Shown: positions 44,758 to 53,409 of the stretch, one piece after another
Position numbering within the stretch: position 1 is the first letter of the stretch
Layout: each line of letters begins with the position of its first letter
Origin: Planococcus citri
Lineage: Eukaryota; Arthropoda; Insecta; Hemiptera; Pseudococcidae
Reading direction: 5' to 3'
NCBI RefSeq assembly: GCF_950023065.1
Contig: NC_088681.1
Coordinates: forward strand, 51,370,836-51,434,835
Length of the DNA stretch: 64,000 nt
Translations under genes and position numbers: made by a program
The notes under the pieces: generated by a model
Seen by the model: the letters and a program-made list of their open reading frames with translations, nothing else
The model's database searches: none
What the model was told of the DNA's origin: nothing

Positions 44758-46822
44758 CATCAGATGAGGTTTTGTTTGAACTCTGAGGTGTTTCAGTAAT
44801 ATGTTTGTTTAATTTTTTCAGATTTCGTAAATTTAATTGTTGTTCTCGCGCAATGTCGATTACTTTCTTAATGATCATTCGAGATCCTTTATTAAATGTT
44901 GCTTTATCAGCATCCGTAGCCAATGGGATACCTTGGATGCGTCGTAAACGAGTGTCACTGTCTTCAGTTGAAGTAGATTTGTAATCTTTAGTTTGGTAAT
45001 TGTTTAAAAAGGTTTTGATCTTTTTGATCATATCGGATTGATCTATGTAAGAATGTAAGCATGAGTCTGTTCTCATTCTGTCGATCTCAGTCTGAGTCAT
45101 GAATAATGTGAGTTGCCTCACATTTGCTACTCGATTTATGTTGGAGTTATCCACTGGCTCAAGTAGGTAGCAATTTTTTCCTGACCTTTGTAGTATCGTG
45201 AAGGGTCCCGATTTTTTAGGATAGAATTTTTCACCAGTTAGTCTATCGCTATTGGATAGTTTATGATTTGTTAGCAATACTAGGTCACCCACTTGTAGGG
45301 TGGTAGGGTCAGGATGCTCCTTGTTATAATTGTACTCTTCTTCTATTTCTTTGAGCCTACGTTTCTCACGTATGTAAGTTTCTATGATTTGTTTTGATGA
45401 CATGTTGTCAATTTTCAATTCAAGTAAATCTGTTGTGTACACAGCTTTTTTCGCCAGTTGATCTGTGATGATGTTGGTATATTCCAGTTTCCTAGCATAA
45501 ACGTGAATGAATTCGACGTGTTCGAATTGTTCTTTTAATTTAAGAATTTTTTCGAAAATTATTTTGTGGAAAACGGGTTTTTTCCTTGAATTGAGCCAAT
45601 TGTTTTTCTTCCATCTTTCGACAGTGTGATTAAGCGCTTTGACAGCATAATTCGAATTGGAGAAACATTTCACCTTTTTGAAGCCATTTCGCTTCATAGT
45701 CATTAATGCGATTAATATTGCAATTAATTCAGCATAATTATTGGATACAGGAAAGTTTCCTTTTTCACCAATTCGAACTGATATGTTTTTGTCCGATTCC
45801 GGGGCGAAACAAATTCCGATCCCTGGGACTGTGTCGTCGTCACCGTTTTTGGAGCAAGCTCCGTCCGCAGTGACGCGTGCACAACCGTCAGGTTCGATTA
45901 TGACGTCCTTGTTAGGAACAAGTTTATGTGTCCAATTTTGCTCAATAGTCATCGATGGAAGTTTATTTTTTTCTAGCTTGCGCAGAAGTTCAATTAGGCT
46001 GTGGGCAAAATTGTAAGGTGCTTGTTTGTGAGGCATGCGCTCGCTAATGGGGTCTGAGATGCCCCAGGCTTCATTTGGCTTAAAGCCGAATACACCAGGG
46101 GTGTTATTAATTTCATCCTCAATATCGTGAATATATTGGTACCAATTTGCATGGGTAGTGTAAGGATCGTGTTCCTTATTGATTTTTGTGCGCAATTTGT
46201 CACCAATGACTCGCATGGTGCGTTCAACCGATGAAGATTGAGGGTTGTATGCATTTGTATGCGAAACTTTAATGTTACGATCTTGGAGTAGGTTGTACCA
46301 CTCTTCGCTAATAAATTGTTTACCGTTATCAGTGATGACTTTTTTAATTGTGGTATTGTACTTAGCAATATCTTTTATTATGTATTTCATTTCTAGGCAG
46401 ACATTTGCAGCCTTAATCTCAGGCATTGAGCGAATCCAGTTTTTACCGGTAAAAATGTCCTTTGCGACAAGTAAGTATTTCGGATTTCCTTCCAGAGCTG
46501 GCACTGGGCCATAAATGTCAACTGAAATGACTTCTCCTATGCCGAAAGCTTCAACTTTTCCAAATTCAATGCTTTTCGCTTGTGAATAATTTTTGTTTAA
46601 TTTGCATACCAAGCAGGCATTGGTTATTTCACGAATGTATTCGAGTGATCGAGGGTGATAGTAGATGCGTCGAAATGCCATATCGAGCTTGTTGGCACTT
46701 GTATGGCCATATGCGGTGTGTAAGAAATCTACAGTGTCATAGAATAGTTCGTCAGGTAGATAGGGTACCTGTGTTTTATCCGGTAGAATTTTCATTAAAA
46801 TTGGCTTTAGTTTTACTTTTTT
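44660..46822 (-). CDS. Integrase with an inserted RNase H1-like domain
   Basis: It continues the pol frame directly after the TAG at 46825-46823; the first ATG is at 46795. In order: an HHCC zinc-binding part (GHTSANKLDMAFRRIYYH.. ACLVCK), then the DDE core with Asp in VISVDIYGP, Asp in KVITDNGKQF and Glu in SSSVERTMR. Then comes an RNase H1-like domain with VTADGACSKNG (Asp), NNYAELIAILIAL (Glu), FSNSNYAVKALN (Asp replaced by Asn) and NIITDQLAKKA (Asp). Then the C-terminal domain has LQVGDLVLLTNH and KKSGPFTILQRSGKNCYLLE (GPY/F-like), and a basic tail ends the frame. In ordinary Ty3/gypsy elements the core joins the C-terminal domain directly. Here about 180-200 residues intervene. The product should act in the pre-integration complex in the nucleus. 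Confidence 0.88.
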   Translation of the reverse strand, partial: KKVKLKPILMKILPDKTQVPYLPDELFYDTVDFLHTAYGHTSANKLDMAFRRIYYHPRSLEYIREITNACLVCKLNKNYSQAKSIEFGKVEAFGIGEVISVDIYGPVPALEGNPKYLLVAKDIFTGKNWIRSMPEIKAANVCLEMKYIIKDIAKYNTTIKKVITDNGKQFISEEWYNLLQDRNIKVSHTNAYNPQSSSVERTMRVIGDKLRTKINKEHDPYTTHANWYQYIHDIEDEINNTPGVFGFKPNEAWGISDPISERMPHKQAPYNFAHSLIELLRKLEKNKLPSMTIEQNWTHKLVPNKDVIIEPDGCARVTADGACSKNGDDDTVPGIGICFAPESDKNISVRIGEKGNFPVSNNYAELIAILIALMTMKRNGFKKVKCFSNSNYAVKALNHTVERWKKNNWLNSRKKPVFHKIIFEKILKLKEQFEHVEFIHVYARKLEYTNIITDQLAKKAVYTTDLLELKIDNMSSKQIIETYIREKRRLKEIEEEYNYNKEHPDPTTLQVGDLVLLTNHKLSNSDRLTGEKFYPKKSGPFTILQRSGKNCYLLEPVDNSNINRVANVRQLTLFMTQTEIDRMRTDSCLHSYIDQSDMIKKIKTFLNNYQTKDYKSTSTEDSDTRLRRIQGIPLATDADKATFNKGSRMIIKKVIDIAREQQLNLRNLKKLNKHITETPQSSNKTSSDEGTQKQKAHIERKKKYKKQKRLSQSLYFNKKL

Positions 46823-48799
46823 CTAAGTAGTATCGGATTCACTACGTGTGTCGGAAGACGAAACTTCATGTGTAGCCTTTCTTTCACGAACTGCAAAACG
46901 TTTTTGTAAATGTTTCTTTTTCTCAATTTCGGACTTTTTGTCCGATGACTGATATTGTCGTAATTCTTTGAGCAACTTACCACATGTTTTGTCTTTATGT
47001 TGATATGTAGTAATATCTGATAACTTAGCCATTAATGTTGGTACGTGTTCATCTAGAAAATTTATGTCGTACGTAGTTATCAACGTTTGAAAATTCTTAA
47101 TCTCTAGTTCAGGTGCATGTAACACGTATAGCATTCTGTTGGATGATGTAAGCGTAAAACGTAAATCAAAACAATTTAGCATCGTAATCCAATATGCAGC
47201 TTTTCTATGAGTTTGCATCATTTCTCGATATCTGTTTATCGTAGCTAGTAAATGAGATTTGACGTTTATTACACGTCCATGTACCCACATTTGGAGTTTT
47301 TTCAAAACTTGAACAAGAGCCATCATGTCTTTATCGAATGGAGTGAAATGTTTTTGATGCTCCTCGAAAGCTATTGATACGTATAGGCATACATGTTTTA
47401 CTTCCTGTTTCCTGACTGGGTCGATTGTTTTGTAAAATAATACCGCATTCATCGCGTCAGCTGTATTTTGCGTATCTAAGCATAATTCGCCATCAGGCGG
47501 CGGTGGTTGTATTTTAAAGTCTTTGCAATACTCAGTTTTAAGCTCCTCGAAAGCTTTTTGCTGTTCTTCACCCCACTCTATTTTGCCATCTTTAGCATTT
47601 TTTCCTTGAGTAGTTTCATAGATAGGTGCAAGTATTTGCATGTAATTAGGTATAAAGTTTCTGTAGAGGCCAGTTAGGCCAACGAGTTGTAGTAATTGTT
47701 TCACCGTTGTAATGTGAAATTTTCCACTTTTTGTATGTTTGTCTACGTAATCCATGAATTTTTTAACTTTGTCACTTTGTTTAGCGACTTCATTTTCGGA
47801 TATTACGAAACCTAAGTGTTCCGCGTAGGTGCGGAAAAATTGAGTTTTATTAGGGTTCAATTTTAACCCATTTTCTCTAATTTTGTCGAATACGTAAATT
47901 AAACGTTCTTGTGTTTCTTGGAATGTTTTTCCGGACACTTTTACATCGTCTACGAATTTCGTAATGCCTTTTTGGTCAGGAATAACCTTATTTATCATGT
48001 AGACAAATTCTCCGCTTGATATGTTCAGGCCATAAGGTAATCTACAAAATTCGTAAACTTGTCCGCATACTTGGAATGCGGTAAATTTGGGGGAGGCCTC
48101 ATCAAGGACAAGTTGCCAAAAACCGCACGTAAAGTCAAGTGTGCAAAACAAATTGTCGCCTTGATTTTCGTAGATTATGTATTCTACTGAATTAGGCTCA
48201 GTGAGCACTTTTTCTAAAACTTTATTTAGTTCATCGGCGTCTAAACATAGCCGTATATCACCATTTTTCTTGATGACTGGTGCAGTTGTGTTTATGTAAT
48301 TGGACCTTGAAGGTCTTATTATGCCGAGTTTAAGCATTTTAGAAATGGTACGTCTGAGCGCTTCAATTATTTTTTGTGACGGTCTGAATTTTTCACCTCT
48401 CCAGTGTTTTAACTCAGGTTCCAGACCATGTTTAAACTTGAAAGAGACTTTTTCGCCTCGATATCTTCCAGCATTGAAGCTGAAAATGTCTGAATAGTTT
48501 TTTAGTTTTTCCCAAGCAGCGTTTGCTTCTTCTAGCGTGATACGCTCAGTAACTACTAAATTATTCAAATCATTTTTCATGTTTGTGAGGTAAAGCTCTC
48601 TAGCTTTGCTTTGTTCGTGAGCCCAATCTTCATCCATGTAGAATGTATTCTGACTAATTAGGCGAATTGCTTCTCGCTTATTTTTTCTATGCACTTCTAC
48701 CTTCTTGATCGGGTAAATTTGTTCAATTTCCTGAGGTGTTAGGAAAGGAATGTTAAAGGACTTTGCCTTTTTTGGGTGGCACTCAGCATATTCGTGCCC
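46823..48799 (-). CDS. Reverse transcriptase and degenerate RNase H
   Basis: The open pol frame between TAG (48802-48800) and TAG (46825-46823). RT motifs in order: KLGIIRPSRSNY, KNGDIRLCLDADELN, CTLDFTCGFWQLVLD, FCRLPYGLNISSGEF, the catalytic box KFVDDVKVSG (FVDD rather than YIDD/YLDD) and HLGFVISENEV. The thumb and connection then lead to an RNase H/tether part with ELCLDTQNTADAMNAVLF, HFTPFDKDMMALVQ and VINVKSHLLATI, where the usual catalytic Asp-Glu-Asp set is not conserved. The Ser/Thr/Asp tail (DTRSESDTT) ends at the TAG, and integrase continues in frame. Ty3/gypsy RT makes cDNA in cytoplasmic particles. The RNase H lost here may be replaced by the domain in the integrase. Confidence 0.92.
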   Translation of the reverse strand, partial: GHEYAECHPKKAKSFNIPFLTPQEIEQIYPIKKVEVHRKNKREAIRLISQNTFYMDEDWAHEQSKARELYLTNMKNDLNNLVVTERITLEEANAAWEKLKNYSDIFSFNAGRYRGEKVSFKFKHGLEPELKHWRGEKFRPSQKIIEALRRTISKMLKLGIIRPSRSNYINTTAPVIKKNGDIRLCLDADELNKVLEKVLTEPNSVEYIIYENQGDNLFCTLDFTCGFWQLVLDEASPKFTAFQVCGQVYEFCRLPYGLNISSGEFVYMINKVIPDQKGITKFVDDVKVSGKTFQETQERLIYVFDKIRENGLKLNPNKTQFFRTYAEHLGFVISENEVAKQSDKVKKFMDYVDKHTKSGKFHITTVKQLLQLVGLTGLYRNFIPNYMQILAPIYETTQGKNAKDGKIEWGEEQQKAFEELKTEYCKDFKIQPPPPDGELCLDTQNTADAMNAVLFYKTIDPVRKQEVKHVCLYVSIAFEEHQKHFTPFDKDMMALVQVLKKLQMWVHGRVINVKSHLLATINRYREMMQTHRKAAYWITMLNCFDLRFTLTSSNRMLYVLHAPELEIKNFQTLITTYDINFLDEHVPTLMAKLSDITTYQHKDKTCGKLLKELRQYQSSDKKSEIEKKKHLQKRFAVRERKATHEVSSSDTRSESDTT

Positions 48800-49009
48800 C
48801 TAGCGATGATTGATTACTATACCAAGGTGACGCATTGATAAGCGTCCAATCAGCAGTGATTTGCCTGCAGTATCGAGTACGTAAAAGGGTAGGCATACCC
48901 TATGTTTGCCTAATCTTACGCATATTTCAACGCAATGAGTCATCGCACGTACGAGTGAGTTATCTGCCATGCGCAAGTTTACAGGGTTTTTTAACTTTAC
49001 GTAGCGAAT
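48800..49009 (-). CDS. Second half of the aspartic protease, between two stops
   Basis: After the TGA at 49012-49010 the frame stays open to TAG at 48802-48800. It contains VNLRMADNSLV, HRVCLPFYVLDT and SLLIGRSLMRHLGI. The last is the retropepsin ILG-type motif, whose partner LDSGA lies just upstream of the TGA. So the stop falls inside the protease domain. It is either a readthrough site or a disabling nonsense codon. Confidence 0.82.
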   Translation of the reverse strand: MRYVKLKNPVNLRMADNSLVRAMTHCVEICVRLGKHRVCLPFYVLDTAGKSLLIGRLSMRHLGIVINHR

Positions 49010-50626
49010 TCACTGTGGGTGTTCACGAGTGATGTAATCAACGAGAGTTTTCGTCATAAGATTGGGCAGTGCCCCAGAGTCCAGCTGCGCTGGTAAAGGC
49101 ATGTTGTTAATGAAAATAGGTATTGCTGTAATATGGTCAATTTTCATTTGACTAGGGTAATGAGGTTTCGAATCCTCGGGAACATCATCTTCGTCGATGG
49201 TAGCAGGTGCATTTATGCCAACATTGTGTATTTCAAACGTAGGCACTACGTCATCAGGTTCATCGAACCCGGAGTCAGTGTCGCTTTCGACATCGTCGTG
49301 TTCCTGAATGTTCAGCGGATTCGGAATTTCCGTGACTTTGTAAATATGTTCTCCCATATCTGGGGTGTGTTTGAGAATCATAACCAACGGAGGTTCAATG
49401 CCATCTTTTGATTTTTGAGGTTCAAAATGTACGTAGTGATCGTTTAACGTTAGTACATTATGTAAGCTAGTGATAGCATTGTTGAGTTCCACATTAGGGT
49501 CACATTGGATTGCGTTGTCAGCAATTATTTCTTTAGTATTGTCCTTATTAACCTTGATCGTTTTGGGACCCAGTGGTGATTCATACAAGTAGTATTTGGC
49601 ACCTTTTGTCATACCTTTCGGTATGTCGTAGAGTTTTCTCATTTTAACTTTAGGTGGGCTCTTGCCATTGTTAATGATTTCTATTTTATGCGTTTCGAGT
49701 GCCTTTAGTTCGTGCGGCATTTCTATGAGGTATCGGTTTAGTGCGTCATTTTCAGGCGACTTTTTAGCTTCATCTTTAACGATTGTGCGTTTTTTATCAC
49801 CGCGTTCGACGATTTCTTTATATCCTAATGGAGAGTTGTACTCGTATAATCGCGATAGTTTTGCCGCTTTGGTGGGCGGTTCGTATGTAATTTTATAAAA
49901 TAAGCCTTTGTGGCCATCAGGAATATATTCCCGTCGTTTATATTCGCCTGTCGCTGGAGAACAGTCAATTCTTTGTGCCAATAGTTGCACGAGAGCCCTC
50001 ATTGTGCTCCTGTTTAATTTGACCTGTTCGTCAATTTCTTCCGCTTCTTCATTTCCAAAAGGATCTGAGTCAGCTTTAGCGTTTGAAAAATCTGAAGGGC
50101 TAATGCCTTCGTGTTTCATTAAATGCTGACACATCATGTCAAGTATTATTGGGTACATGCATAATTCAGGATAGTACCTGTTCATTGCTTCGCAGTAATG
50201 GAATCTATTCATGAGTGGCATTATGCATTTCTCAGGTGATGCTTCTGGTTGTACGTAACAAGAATCGTCTGTGCGAGTTATAATTTCATTACATAGAAAC
50301 ATGTACGCTAGATCGCGTATAAACGTAATACGGGGGTCTTCCGCTGTACGTATGAATATGTCGCGAATTTTAATGTATTTGCCTAATTTAACGCCGTGTT
50401 TTTTATCGCGATATGGCAATACTACGGGCATAAGTAGCAAAATATGTTTCGCTTTATGAGCGTCAAAAATCATGTTTGTCAGTGTTTGTAATTTCTTTTC
50501 AGTCTCTTCGAACTGTTCACTAAAAAAATTTAATTCAACTTGGCAAGCAGATACGACGAATGTTGTATTTGGGGGAAATTTAGCATTGCACACTTTGTCA
50601 ATTAACTCATTTAGGCTTATCTGCTC
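49010..50626 (-). CDS. SGNH-like part, linker and first half of aspartic protease
   Basis: Open in the gag frame directly after the gag TAA (50629-50627); no ATG is needed if read through. The N-terminal 90 residues (TTFVVSACQVELNFF, KHILLLMPVVLPYRD, ITFIRDLAYMFL) look like the second half of an SGNH/GDSL fold whose GDS block (WVGDSLVQF) is at the end of the gag ORF. A long charged linker follows, with a repeated motif (LYEYNSPLGYKEI.. and YLYESPLGPKTI..). It ends in MPLPAQLDSGALPNLMT, the protease active-site Asp-Ser-Gly. TGA follows 17 codons later. Protease role: cleaves the polyprotein. Confidence 0.78.
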   Translation of the reverse strand, partial: EQISLNELIDKVCNAKFPPNTTFVVSACQVELNFFSEQFEETEKKLQTLTNMIFDAHKAKHILLLMPVVLPYRDKKHGVKLGKYIKIRDIFIRTAEDPRITFIRDLAYMFLCNEIITRTDDSCYVQPEASPEKCIMPLMNRFHYCEAMNRYYPELCMYPIILDMMCQHLMKHEGISPSDFSNAKADSDPFGNEEAEEIDEQVKLNRSTMRALVQLLAQRIDCSPATGEYKRREYIPDGHKGLFYKITYEPPTKAAKLSRLYEYNSPLGYKEIVERGDKKRTIVKDEAKKSPENDALNRYLIEMPHELKALETHKIEIINNGKSPPKVKMRKLYDIPKGMTKGAKYYLYESPLGPKTIKVNKDNTKEIIADNAIQCDPNVELNNAITSLHNVLTLNDHYVHFEPQKSKDGIEPPLVMILKHTPDMGEHIYKVTEIPNPLNIQEHDDVESDTDSGFDEPDDVVPTFEIHNVGINAPATIDEDDVPEDSKPHYPSQMKIDHITAIPIFINNMPLPAQLDSGALPNLMTKTLVDYITREHPQ

Positions 50627-52777
50627 TTATACGCAAGATGGTAAATTATAAGCTTGTCTTATAGGACCTCTACAAATAAATTGAACGAGGCTATCTCCTA
50701 CCCATTGGTAGTCATTTAAAATCAATGATTTATTTATAATTGGAGTCTCTAATTTACTAGATGTAGACTCCGTGTCATCTAGCGTTTCGTGTTTCCCGGA
50801 ACTGTGCCAGATATAGGTTGAGTAGTCGTCTGGGTAGCACCAGACGTGGATTGAGGTATTGGTCCCATAGTTGTTAACGGTGCCGTAGTAGGACCTTGCT
50901 GAATTGCAGGTATCGTAGATTGTGGCGAAGTATGTAGGTGTTGGCGGTGACGCGAACGAAATACCAGCCACATTAGTTGCCAGCGTAGCTACTTCTTGTT
51001 GCGCTCGCAACATAGATTGCACTTGTTGTGCTGAAAACATACTCTCCTGAGGTATAGGAGATGTTGGGGTGGTCGAAGGGAGTTGTGTTTGATTTTCCAC
51101 TTGCGTCTCCGGTACGTACTCCTCGCCATATTGATCGAAAGCTAAATAAAACGCCGGTAGCGCATCAGTCGCGGGTTTCCCCGATCCATCACGGGAAAAA
51201 TCCGTGAAAACAGGTGAATCTGATGCGTTCATGAACTCATCCAGGCCTTCCGGCTCTGCGAGCTGGCCTGTGATCGGTGACCACTCTCCAATGCAGTGAC
51301 CGTTAGCATCATATGCTAAGTATTTTACTGGGTAGCTTTTCGCTTTTTGGTTATTGGGCGGGGGAAAATTAGGCACGTTGCCAGTAAATGGTACCATCTC
51401 CTTCGATGAGGGAGGGGGAGGTGCAGCAATAGCTGGCTGCTGTTTTGATTTTGGGTACTGGTCGGCCCATCTACTGTGATTATAACCGCCTTTCACTCGG
51501 CGGTATCCGGCTAAAAAAGGATTTATCGGATTGCCGTTAATGGCACGGCCCTGTAAATTATGGTAAAGATAATTTTCACTTGGCATCCCTAGTGGATGCG
51601 GTATATTAAAAAACTGGCGGTCTTCGCGCATTTGGTTTTGTGGTATGTCGGTGCGCCTAGGGTCGCCGTTCTGACCTCTGTAAAATGGTTCCAGTTTAAT
51701 TTCTTGGTGCCACAGACGTTGGTAGTTTTCAGAGATGGACTGCAAGTTAGCAATAAATTCTTCAGTAGTCGTCGTGTGCGAAATTGGCAGATCTTTATGG
51801 AACTGCTCTGGCATCTTTGTGCGCATCATTAACATAGTAAACGAGGGTGGGCGTAGCCCTGAATGTGTTAGAGTACGAGTCCAGCGAACTAAAAACGCTA
51901 CCAATTCTTGTAAATTGGTTGCTTTATTTACTCGATCACATTGTAGTTCGGCTTTCATCTGGACAGTAGTATTCCAGTAATAATTTAGGAAGCTCTCTTT
52001 AGTTGCTTCATATGACGCCGTATTGAAGCATGTTTGCCTCCATTGTGCAGCATCCTTTGTTTGTACGAGAGATTTGAATGCTGCAGCTTTTTGCAACTCG
52101 TCAACTTTGTATAGGTTCATGTGACTTTCAAACGCTTGAATAAATTCATGTGGGTGAAATCTGTTTGCTTCAGTGAACACGATGTCTGCGTTCTTCATTG
52201 TGACGTAATCGTTACGAGGGGGTTGGTTAACCGCTGCAGCTGTTAGCTGTAGCTGCTGTGGTGATGCTTCGATCACATTTTTCGTACGTATCATTTCTTT
52301 CGACATCATAACACGCAGTAAGGTATTCTCTTTTGTTTCTTGTATATTTTTATCCAATTTTTCATCTGTTGCATTCTGACGATATGTAATCGTTTTAATC
52401 GCATGGTTAGTACTCGATTGTAAATCCGCCAATTCAGTGGCTTGTTGAGTTGCCCAAGCCTCAAAATCAGTGATGGATTTTTGTATGCTAGCAAAGTTGC
52501 TTCGAGATTCTTCGGAATTAAATGCAGAATTACGAGCTGAAATTTCAGCATTTGATGCAGAAGTAGCAGCATCTTGAGCCGCGAGGCGCGCGTTTTGTGC
52601 GGCTTGAGTACTAGTTGCAACATCGTTGTTGCATTGTTGCTGCTGACGGTACAGATTTAACATGTGTTCCTTCTGTACGTTCCATCCTTCACGTATGGAC
52701 GCAGCTATTATTGCGCTTTCAGCATTATCAGGAAGTGCTGGGAAATTAAATTCCGGCAGTCCGTTGTTGTCCGACAT
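50627..52777 (-). CDS. Gag polyprotein with GDS motif at its end
   Basis: 716 codons from the ATG (MSDNNGLPEFNFPALPDN). Residues about 45-180 are Ala/Gln/Ser/Asn-rich and heptad-like (probable coiled coil). Residues about 200-345 look like a retrotransposon Gag capsid: HPHEFIQAFESHMNLYKVDE, KDAAQWRQTCF, FLNYYWNTTVQMKAELQC and a final ENYQRLW. A Pro/Tyr/Gln-rich region follows (GYRRVKGGYNHSRWAD, repeated PPP). No CCHC zinc knuckle is visible. The last 35 residues carry QWVGDSLVQF, an SGNH block I, just before the in-frame TAA. The start is supported by a short upstream ORF that stops 38 bases before it. Confidence 0.85.
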   Translation of the reverse strand: MSDNNGLPEFNFPALPDNAESAIIAASIREGWNVQKEHMLNLYRQQQQCNNDVATSTQAAQNARLAAQDAATSASNAEISARNSAFNSEESRSNFASIQKSITDFEAWATQQATELADLQSSTNHAIKTITYRQNATDEKLDKNIQETKENTLLRVMMSKEMIRTKNVIEASPQQLQLTAAAVNQPPRNDYVTMKNADIVFTEANRFHPHEFIQAFESHMNLYKVDELQKAAAFKSLVQTKDAAQWRQTCFNTASYEATKESFLNYYWNTTVQMKAELQCDRVNKATNLQELVAFLVRWTRTLTHSGLRPPSFTMLMMRTKMPEQFHKDLPISHTTTTEEFIANLQSISENYQRLWHQEIKLEPFYRGQNGDPRRTDIPQNQMREDRQFFNIPHPLGMPSENYLYHNLQGRAINGNPINPFLAGYRRVKGGYNHSRWADQYPKSKQQPAIAAPPPPSSKEMVPFTGNVPNFPPPNNQKAKSYPVKYLAYDANGHCIGEWSPITGQLAEPEGLDEFMNASDSPVFTDFSRDGSGKPATDALPAFYLAFDQYGEEYVPETQVENQTQLPSTTPTSPIPQESMFSAQQVQSMLRAQQEVATLATNVAGISFASPPTPTYFATIYDTCNSARSYYGTVNNYGTNTSIHVWCYPDDYSTYIWHSSGKHETLDDTESTSSKLETPIINKSLILNDYQWVGDSLVQFICRGPIRQAYNLPSCV

Positions 52778-52814
52778 GTTAACAGAATCTTCGTAAACAG
52801 TATCTGATACGGAT

Positions 52815-52919
52815 TTAACTGCACTGCGGCGTGATTGGGGGTTTTCCTTGTAACAAACGTTCGTTATAATCTACTCGACCTACGTTACGAGTGCTACGGC
52901 GCAGTGGCGTGTTTGACAT
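52815..52919 (-). CDS. Short upstream ORF before gag
   Basis: A 34-codon ATG ORF (MSNTPLRRSTRNVGRVDYNE...) in a different frame, ending 37 bases before the gag ATG. It is basic and small. It may tune gag translation, or an older gag start may have been displaced. A longer open stretch upstream (to 53117) has no ATG support. Confidence 0.35.
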   Translation of the reverse strand: MSNTPLRRSTRNVGRVDYNERLLQGKPPITPQCS

Positions 52920-53390
52920 AAATAATGGCACAACGTGTGTGAGAATAAAATTTATTTCGTAAATAAAATGTACACAAAATAAATTCACCGTAAGTGTATA
53001 TGAGAAGCCTGATACCGTTGTAGTATCTTCACACGAGGTACGCACCGAAAAAAGCGCGCGAACTCGTGGAACGTTTGTAGTAACCGTTGAATGGTAGCAG
53101 CGGCGGCTACGACACAATCGTACGAGTCACGTACACGATAGCGGCAGCGGCGTGGGTGGGCCGGCTGCTACACAATGGTGGCACGTTGTATCCAAATTTG
53201 GGAACGATCTTCGCCTCGTTTTGGTCCAAAATCCGGATTTCTGGACACGTTCGATGCTAAAAAAGCTCCTAGTTGCAAATTTAGGAAGTTAGCGCTATTT
53301 TAACATGCAAAAATGAGCTGCGATGCCCAAGGTTTAAGCGCACGCGGTTGCGTGAGAAAAAGCGTAAAAGAAAGCACGTTAACTACCTAA

Positions 53391-53408
53391 CTTTGACGTC
53401 AGGCGCCA
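53391..53408 (-). promoter_or_regulatory. Primer binding site, tRNA-Lys-like
   Basis: One base inside the 5' LTR the minus strand reads TGGCGCCTGACGTCAAAG. The first 7 bases, and 11 of the first 13, match the complement of an insect tRNA-Lys(CTT) 3' end (TGGCGCCCAACGT). The tRNA comparison is from memory. Confidence 0.65.
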
Positions 53409-53409
53409 A

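Noticed and set aside
44660..52777. Taking the stop codons as proof of C-to-T hypermutation
   Set aside because: All three stop codons can always be derived from CAA, CAG or CGA, so this is not evidence by itself.
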